Shown: piece by piece, positions 59,556 through 64,000 of the stretch | Layout: every line of letters starts with the position of its first letter | How positions within the stretch are numbered: the stretch's first letter is position 1 | Source: Marinobacter halophilus | GTDB taxonomy: Bacteria > Pseudomonadota > Gammaproteobacteria > Pseudomonadales > Oleiphilaceae | Direction: 5' to 3' | DNA length: 64,000 nucleotides | Assembly: GCF_003007685.1 (NCBI RefSeq) | Contig: NZ_PXNN01000017.1 | Coordinates: forward strand, 785,143-849,142 | The notes under the pieces: generated by a model | Seen by the model: only the letters and a program-made list of their open reading frames with translations | Databases searched by the model: none | What the model was told of the DNA's origin: nothing | Position numbers and translations under genes: made by a program

Positions 59556-59990
59556 TCAGCGGATGATCATATTGGTCGCGGTCGCGTGGGCATAGAGCTT
59601 ACCCGACTCATCCCGAATGGTGCCCTCGGAGATGATCAACGAACGCCCCACGTTAATGACCTTGCCTTCGGCAATCATCTTGGTCTCAAACGGTATGGGC
59701 CGGCACATCTTGATATTGAGATCGGTGGTGCCATAGCCCTCACCTGCCTGCAGCACCGTATGGCTGGCACATCCGGTTACCGAATCCAGAACCGTCGCGG
59801 CGAACCCGCCGTGCACCCCGCCCAGGGGGTTGGTATGGCTGGCATCGGCGGTGGCAATGAAGACTACCCGGCCCTCTTCCACCTCAGTGGGTTGCATGGG
59901 GATGGTCTTGGCGATGCCGGGCGTGGGAAATAGCCCTTCGGCAAAGGCTTGCATGATTTCAAGGCCGGTCATTATTCTGGGATCTGTCAT
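59556..59990 (-). CDS. PaaI-type hotdog thioesterase
   Basis: A 144-residue single hotdog domain with LGGVHGGFAATVLDSVTGCASHTV, the family's HGG active-site segment. Such proteins hydrolyse aryl- or acyl-CoA thioesters. It follows the PF10118 gene by 41 bp in the same direction and is probably cotranscribed, under the HxlR regulator further upstream. Confidence 0.88.
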   Translation of the reverse strand: MTDPRIMTGLEIMQAFAEGLFPTPGIAKTIPMQPTEVEEGRVVFIATADASHTNPLGGVHGGFAATVLDSVTGCASHTVLQAGEGYGTTDLNIKMCRPIPFETKMIAEGKVINVGRSLIISEGTIRDESGKLYAHATATNMIIR

Positions 59991-60031
59991 GTCTCAAACG
60001 CTCTCTTTTGATTTCAGTGTAAAGACCCACT

Positions 60032-60883
60032 TCAATGGGTCCCGGTGCTGTCCGCAACTAATCCGGTAATCTGCTTGGCTTGCGCCACCACCTCGGATAC
60101 ATCGACGTCATTGGGATGGAAGTCAAAACGATAGTATGCGAGGAACTGGGGTATGAATTCCTTGTAGTGTTGGCCGGCAAACTTAATGAATCGCCGCCAG
60201 GTGGTCCCGTTGAGCAATTGCTTGTCACGTTTCATCAGTACGACGTGATAAACCGTACTCATCACCGTGATCATTGCGAGGCTGAACGTGTAAATCGCCA
60301 CTCGCGGTACATAGGCGCCCAATCCCTTTCCATATAGGTGCTGATACATATCGAACGCGACGGCTTTGTGCTCGGTTTCTTCGATGCTGTGCCAGAGCCA
60401 GAGATTGCGGATGGTGTCATCCCGCATGAGCTGATAGGTACTCCGCATCATGGTTTCCACCAGCACTGCGGTGTAATGCTCCAGCCCCACCGTAACCAGC
60501 AAGTTCCACTTTTTCGGAAACAACGATTCTATGGTTTTCAGTACCATGCCCGTGGCGCGCTCCAGCGACTCTGGGTCCAACCCGTAGCGCTGTGCGCTCT
60601 CGTGAAAGGCGTGGTGCTCCTTTGAATGCATTGCTTCCTGGCCAATGAAAGCACCAATATCCCGGTCCAGCCTGCGGTTATCCTGAATATCGGTGCGCAG
60701 GGCTCGTACCGAGCGCACGAAATAGGATTCCCCTTCTGGGAACAGCGTGGAAAGCCCGGTGAAGTAGTGGGTCAGGGATGGCTCGTTATCGCACCAATAC
60801 TGGGGCATTTCCTCAAAGTCATAATCCATGCGACGAACAGGGAAAGACGCTTTCGGTTTTGCTTCTACTCTAGCGTTAGCCAT
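60032..60883 (-). CDS. PF10118-type metal-dependent hydrolase (ferritin-like), copy 2
   Basis: A 283-residue paralogue of the protein at 2252-3070, with EAMHSKEHHAFH and SIEETEHKAVAFDMYQ metal motifs. AAGGAG lies eight bases before the ATG. It is divergent from an HxlR regulator whose operator-like repeats flank the promoter gap, and upstream of a thioesterase. The reaction is unknown; the thioesterase next to it hints at acyl substrates. Confidence 0.87.
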   Translation of the reverse strand: MANARVEAKPKASFPVRRMDYDFEEMPQYWCDNEPSLTHYFTGLSTLFPEGESYFVRSVRALRTDIQDNRRLDRDIGAFIGQEAMHSKEHHAFHESAQRYGLDPESLERATGMVLKTIESLFPKKWNLLVTVGLEHYTAVLVETMMRSTYQLMRDDTIRNLWLWHSIEETEHKAVAFDMYQHLYGKGLGAYVPRVAIYTFSLAMITVMSTVYHVVLMKRDKQLLNGTTWRRFIKFAGQHYKEFIPQFLAYYRFDFHPNDVDVSEVVAQAKQITGLVADSTGTH

Positions 60884-60896
60884 GGCACAACTCCTT

Positions 60897-60969
60897 AGGT
60901 TCTAAAAAGGAACTTACGAGCCGAATGCTATGGGATGGCAGAATTGGGGTCCATTCTTTTTTAGAACCT
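60897..60969. promoter_or_regulatory. mirrored operator of the HxlR-type regulator
   Basis: AGGTTCTAAAAAGGAA (60897-60912) and TTCTTTTTTAGAACCT (60954-60969) are inverted copies with one mismatch. The left copy contains a GTTC-N7-GAAC dyad. They lie in the gap between the divergent PF10118 and HxlR genes, one near each gene. Confidence 0.7.
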
Positions 60970-61035
60970 GATAACATTTTGTCCCGATCTGGACGATACG
61001 ACGTGACGGTCTGGCAACCACTGGGGAGAAGCTTT

Positions 61036-61518
61036 ATGAAATGGCATGAACTTGGAGACATGAGCTGCCCAGTTGCCCGCAGTCTTGCCATCCTGGGCGA
61101 CAGATGGACCCTGCTCATCATTCGCAACGCATTCATGAGAACACGGCGCTTTGAAGATTTTCAGAAACAGCTGGGCATTACCCGCCATTTGCTTTCGGAT
61201 CGGCTGAACCGGCTGGTCGACAAGAATGTACTGAAAAAAGTGATGTATCAGGACAGCCCCAAACGCTATGAATATCGGCTGACCGAAGCGGGGCTGGCGC
61301 TCTATCCGGTGATTCTGGTACTGACCCAGTGGGGAAATACCTGGCTTAATGAGAAAGGGGAGCACCCACCTCTAGAGCTGGTGCACGAACCCTGTGGCCA
61401 CAAAACCGACTCACAACTGCGCTGCTCGGAATGTGGCGAAGCGCTCCACGCCAAGGATATGATCCCGGTGATGGACGAAGCGGCGCAATTGCCCTCCTCT
61501 CGTCGCGACATCCTCTAG
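61036..61518 (+). CDS. HxlR-family winged-helix regulator
   Basis: A 160-residue protein from ATG 61036 (GGGGAGA upstream). The HxlR domain is MSCPVARSLAILGDRWTLLIIRNAF with the wing around QDSPKRYEYRLTEAG. The C-terminal extension has two CxxC-like pairs (EPCGHKTDSQLRCSECGEAL), a possible zinc site or thiol sensor. Probably controls the divergent PF10118-thioesterase operon. Confidence 0.9.
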   Translation: MKWHELGDMSCPVARSLAILGDRWTLLIIRNAFMRTRRFEDFQKQLGITRHLLSDRLNRLVDKNVLKKVMYQDSPKRYEYRLTEAGLALYPVILVLTQWGNTWLNEKGEHPPLELVHEPCGHKTDSQLRCSECGEALHAKDMIPVMDEAAQLPSSRRDIL

Positions 61519-61586
61519 GGCTCTGAACTCAAGCGTCTCAAGGGTGGGACGGGGCGTTGGCTGAGGGTCTGGCTCAGGTATAGGTC

Positions 61587-61835
61587 AGCAACGAGGGCGT
61601 GTGGGTATATAACCAGCTAGGTGACGGCAGTGTATTTGACCGGGTCATTGTCGCGACCCAGGCCAATAAGCTGGGCTTTCTGGATGACAGCCAGTTCCGG
61701 GAAGAACGGGAAATACTGGAAAATATCGGGTTCGATGCAGGCGAGCTGTTTACGGCCACCAAGCCATACATCGAAGATGTTTTAGGTGCTCTGCTAATGG
61801 GCGCGTTTCCGCTCATCAAAAACTACGTATGGTGA
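61587..61835 (+). pseudogene. flavin-dependent amine oxidase-like remnant
   Basis: The frame encodes VWVYNQLGDGSVFDRVIVATQAN and LDDSQFREEREILENIGFDAGEL, which resembles an internal part of NAD/FAD-dependent amine oxidoreductases; no nucleotide-binding N terminus is present and the frame has a stop just upstream. Probably a decayed gene. The rest of 61519-61934 shows no gene. Confidence 0.5.
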
Positions 61836-61934
61836 CCTAACGGGAAGCCTCCTGCTGACCACTCACGCTCCAAACGCTCTGAACCAGCAGGTAGCAACCG
61901 TTGAACATGGATGCTGCAAAACTGTACTTCAAAC

Positions 61935-63548
61935 CTAATCTCCGCAGCCACCCCGAATCCTCTCGCACTGCTGCTGCCCACCGTTGCGATCCGGATACGC
62001 CCGAGCCGAGTGGTAATGAAAACTCATCCTGTCTGCCGCACCCACTCGCGCGTCATCAATCAGCCGTTCATCCGCATCTTCGTAGCCAGGCTCGCCTGCG
62101 ACCTTTAACCAACGATCAAACCACGCAACGGTATAATGAGTGATGGAGGGTCTGCCCCATCCACCTGAGCAGGCGTTCCCGGACACATCCGGGCACCAGG
62201 AGGTGGCAGGAAATTGCGGCAACAGGGAGAAATCAAAGTGTGTCGTGCCCTGAAAACCGAGCGTGTAAACCGGAACATCGGCGGCTTTCCAGACCTCGAA
62301 CGCGACCTTGCCTCCATCCGGATCAGGTGGAACCAGGTAGGGAGCTGGCAGGAATCCATAGTCAGCAAAAAACGACATGGCCGGCACCCTGGGCGCGAAT
62401 TCCGGGAGAATGCCCTGGGTGATGGCCAGCAGCATGACGTCGTAAAGCGGGGCCGGTAGCTGCAGATTCGAGGCCGTTGTCAGGCCCTGTCCCGTGGGGG
62501 TGACCAGACTGTCCCAGGCGATCACCGCATCCACCGGATTATCCTCATCCATCAGCCCGGGCCAGGGCTCTGCGCCCGGTGCGCCGTAGCCCTGAACCAC
62601 CGATACACCGATCGCTCCTAGCGAGTGCCCGGCAATGCCTAGCCGAGAATGATCCAGGCGGGACCATTCGGGGTTATAGTCGAACACGTCGGTAGGCGTT
62701 GATCTCCCGCAAGCTTGCGAATGCGGGTAATGCTGGTCGGGCGTGGACCGGAAGAAATCAATAGCGTCTACCTGCCCTTCCCAGAAGACTTTGGGGTTCA
62801 GGTTACTGCCCTGCTCTAGCAGCGGGGTTTGAAAATCCGAACGACCCTGCCCCCTTGGATCATAGGTCAACACGGCATACCCGGCCCTGACCAGCGCTTG
62901 TGTCGCCCAGCTGTAGGCGGTTTGCGGCGCTTGCACAGAGCCGTTGGTGATAACAATGGTCGGCACCGGGTTGTCCGCAGCCGCGTGTTTTGGCACCCAA
63001 ACAGTACCTGACAATCGGGCGCATTCCCGGTCATAAAACACCACATCGGTGACATCCGCTTCGCTCTGATAGAAGCCTTTTCCATCCGGCCCGTTTGCCT
63101 CGGGATAACGATACGGATCACCTGTGCAGGGCAGGCCATAGGTCGCGCACAAGGGTGTCAGCGGGGTGTTGAGCGACAGGGACAACAACCACGACGGATC
63201 CAGGATGGATCGCTGCACTAGATCGTCTACGTTGGAAAGCGTTTGCTCCAGGTACCGCCGCTGAAAAGGGATCGACACCTGCTCCGTTAATGCCCCCAGG
63301 GTTCTGGCGTAGTTGGTGGCCTCACAATCTGCCCACGCGGGACCGGGTGCGCTTGCCTCATCACAACGGGTGTCGAGGTTTTCCGGTATGGTCGGCACAA
63401 GGCGCTGAGGTGTGGATGGCTCATCCGGCGCAACGGCGTCGTCTTCCAATACCGCCTGCGGCGGGCTCGGTTCCTCCGCCGCAGGCGAATCCGAACCACC
63501 ACATCCCGCCACGGCCATCGCTGACAGTAAAAAAGCCCACCTCTTCAT
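61935..63548 (-). CDS. lipoprotein alpha/beta hydrolase
   Basis: A 537-residue protein from ATG 63548 (GAGGG eight bases upstream). The lipobox AVAGCGG ends the signal peptide, followed by a Pro/Glu-rich linker. The hydrolase domain has TYDPRGQGRSDFQTP and the nucleophile elbow GHSLGAIGVS (Ser near the middle). It should be anchored in the outer or inner membrane facing the periplasm or medium and act as an esterase or lipase. The substrate is unknown. Confidence 0.85.
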   Translation of the reverse strand: MKRWAFLLSAMAVAGCGGSDSPAAEEPSPPQAVLEDDAVAPDEPSTPQRLVPTIPENLDTRCDEASAPGPAWADCEATNYARTLGALTEQVSIPFQRRYLEQTLSNVDDLVQRSILDPSWLLSLSLNTPLTPLCATYGLPCTGDPYRYPEANGPDGKGFYQSEADVTDVVFYDRECARLSGTVWVPKHAAADNPVPTIVITNGSVQAPQTAYSWATQALVRAGYAVLTYDPRGQGRSDFQTPLLEQGSNLNPKVFWEGQVDAIDFFRSTPDQHYPHSQACGRSTPTDVFDYNPEWSRLDHSRLGIAGHSLGAIGVSVVQGYGAPGAEPWPGLMDEDNPVDAVIAWDSLVTPTGQGLTTASNLQLPAPLYDVMLLAITQGILPEFAPRVPAMSFFADYGFLPAPYLVPPDPDGGKVAFEVWKAADVPVYTLGFQGTTHFDFSLLPQFPATSWCPDVSGNACSGGWGRPSITHYTVAWFDRWLKVAGEPGYEDADERLIDDARVGAADRMSFHYHSARAYPDRNGGQQQCERIRGGCGD

Positions 63549-63843
63549 GCGCACATCCCTCTAATGTTTGTCATCAAATGCTGCCCACAAGATAGAGTGT
63601 TCAACACGAGCTGCCTTTGTCTCAAACGGTCGCAATGGTCGTTATTTGGGCCAAATGGCATTAGATAAACCGGGGCAGAATCTCAGAAGCTCAAGATGCG
63701 GAGACTTCTATTCAGTCGGTGGAACCTATCGATGGCAAGCTACCACTGGGGTTGTCACTGAAGCACACTGAGTTGAGCTGATTGGAGTTCACCCAGTCAG
63801 TTAGTTCGTTCAGAGTCTCCGTTTTTGCTCGTACATTTTCGAA

Positions 63844-64000
63844 TCAGGCGCGTCCAAGCAGATGGCGCGCCGTGTGGTCGTCTTCCGGGTACAAGGCAAC
63901 ACCTACGCTGAAGGATATCAGCACCCTCTGGCCTTCCAGCACCATGGGCGCGGCCGGTTGCCCCCGAGCATGTTTTCAACCACGGCGGCGTTATAGAAGG
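63844..64000 (-). pseudogene. GGDEF-domain remnant at the window edge
   Basis: On the minus strand VLISFSVGVALYPEDDHTARHLLGRA then TGA matches the C-terminal part of a GGDEF domain. A frame break lies just upstream near 63935-63980: one frame reads NAAVVENMLGGN, the other has a TGA. It is either a decayed gene or truncated. The gap 63549-63843 holds nothing I can name. Confidence 0.4.

Overview
The window (64 kb, moderately GC-rich) looks like the chromosome of a marine gammaproteobacterium. Gene content suggests Marinobacter or a close relative: a LiuR-controlled leucine catabolism cluster, two ferritin-like PF10118 hydrolases, a 7TM-DISM diguanylate cyclase and many acyl-CoA enzymes. The genus is an inference; no rRNA or tRNA gene was found.

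Layout. 1-10.8 kb: a conserved hypothetical, DegV, a PF10118 protein, an NCS2-like permease with an acyl-CoA synthetase, a FixL/FixJ-like pair coupled to PhzF, and a HI0933-type flavoprotein. 10.8-13.0 kb: a fatty acid desaturase and a DUF2141 protein in a segment bracketed by a 13-bp direct repeat, probably inserted. 13-28.8 kb: phospholipase D-like lipoprotein, universal stress protein, DUF4010 membrane protein, AlkB, DjlA, isoprenylcysteine methyltransferase-like protein, amidase, diguanylate cyclase, chemoreceptor and an RND efflux pair. 28.8-33.0 kb: branched-chain amino acid synthesis (ilvG, ilvM, ilvD), preceded by an unannotated 30-residue Val/Leu/Ile-rich leader peptide and a perfect attenuator hairpin. 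33.4-39.3 kb: cyanase and a nitrate/cyanate-type ABC transporter, divergent from a sigma-54 activator, with a matching -24/-12 promoter and CGTAGT upstream sites. 39.7-53.1 kb: a thiolase/acyl-CoA dehydrogenase/hydroxyacyl-CoA dehydrogenase operon (probably isoleucine degradation) divergent from liuR and the complete leucine pathway liuABCDE, an AhpD-like protein and an acyl-CoA ligase.

53.1-58.1 kb is the accessory region. An IS91-like element with its own tyrosine recombinase is followed by an array of integron gene cassettes. Three attC sites (a fourth is probable) are supported by exact complementarity between each cassette's first bases and its own attC R'' box. No integron integrase lies here, so this is a cluster of attC sites lacking an integrase (CALIN). 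The cassettes encode unknown small proteins, a lone addiction-module antitoxin and a P-loop kinase-like protein; the array ends in a truncated ribbon-helix-helix fragment. 58.1-64 kb: DUF2914 protein, thioesterase, a second PF10118 protein divergent from an HxlR regulator with a mirrored operator, a flavin oxidase remnant, a lipoprotein alpha/beta hydrolase and a GGDEF remnant.

Two kinds of non-coding structure stand out. A composite palindromic element (two hairpins in opposite orientation inside an outer inverted repeat) occurs three times, plus one solo hairpin, between 31.1 and 41.3 kb; its stems vary by compensatory change. Two other multi-branched inverted repeats sit exactly in the liuA-liuB and liuC-liuD gaps; the second has a perfect 32-bp outer stem that contains the liuD ribosome-binding site.
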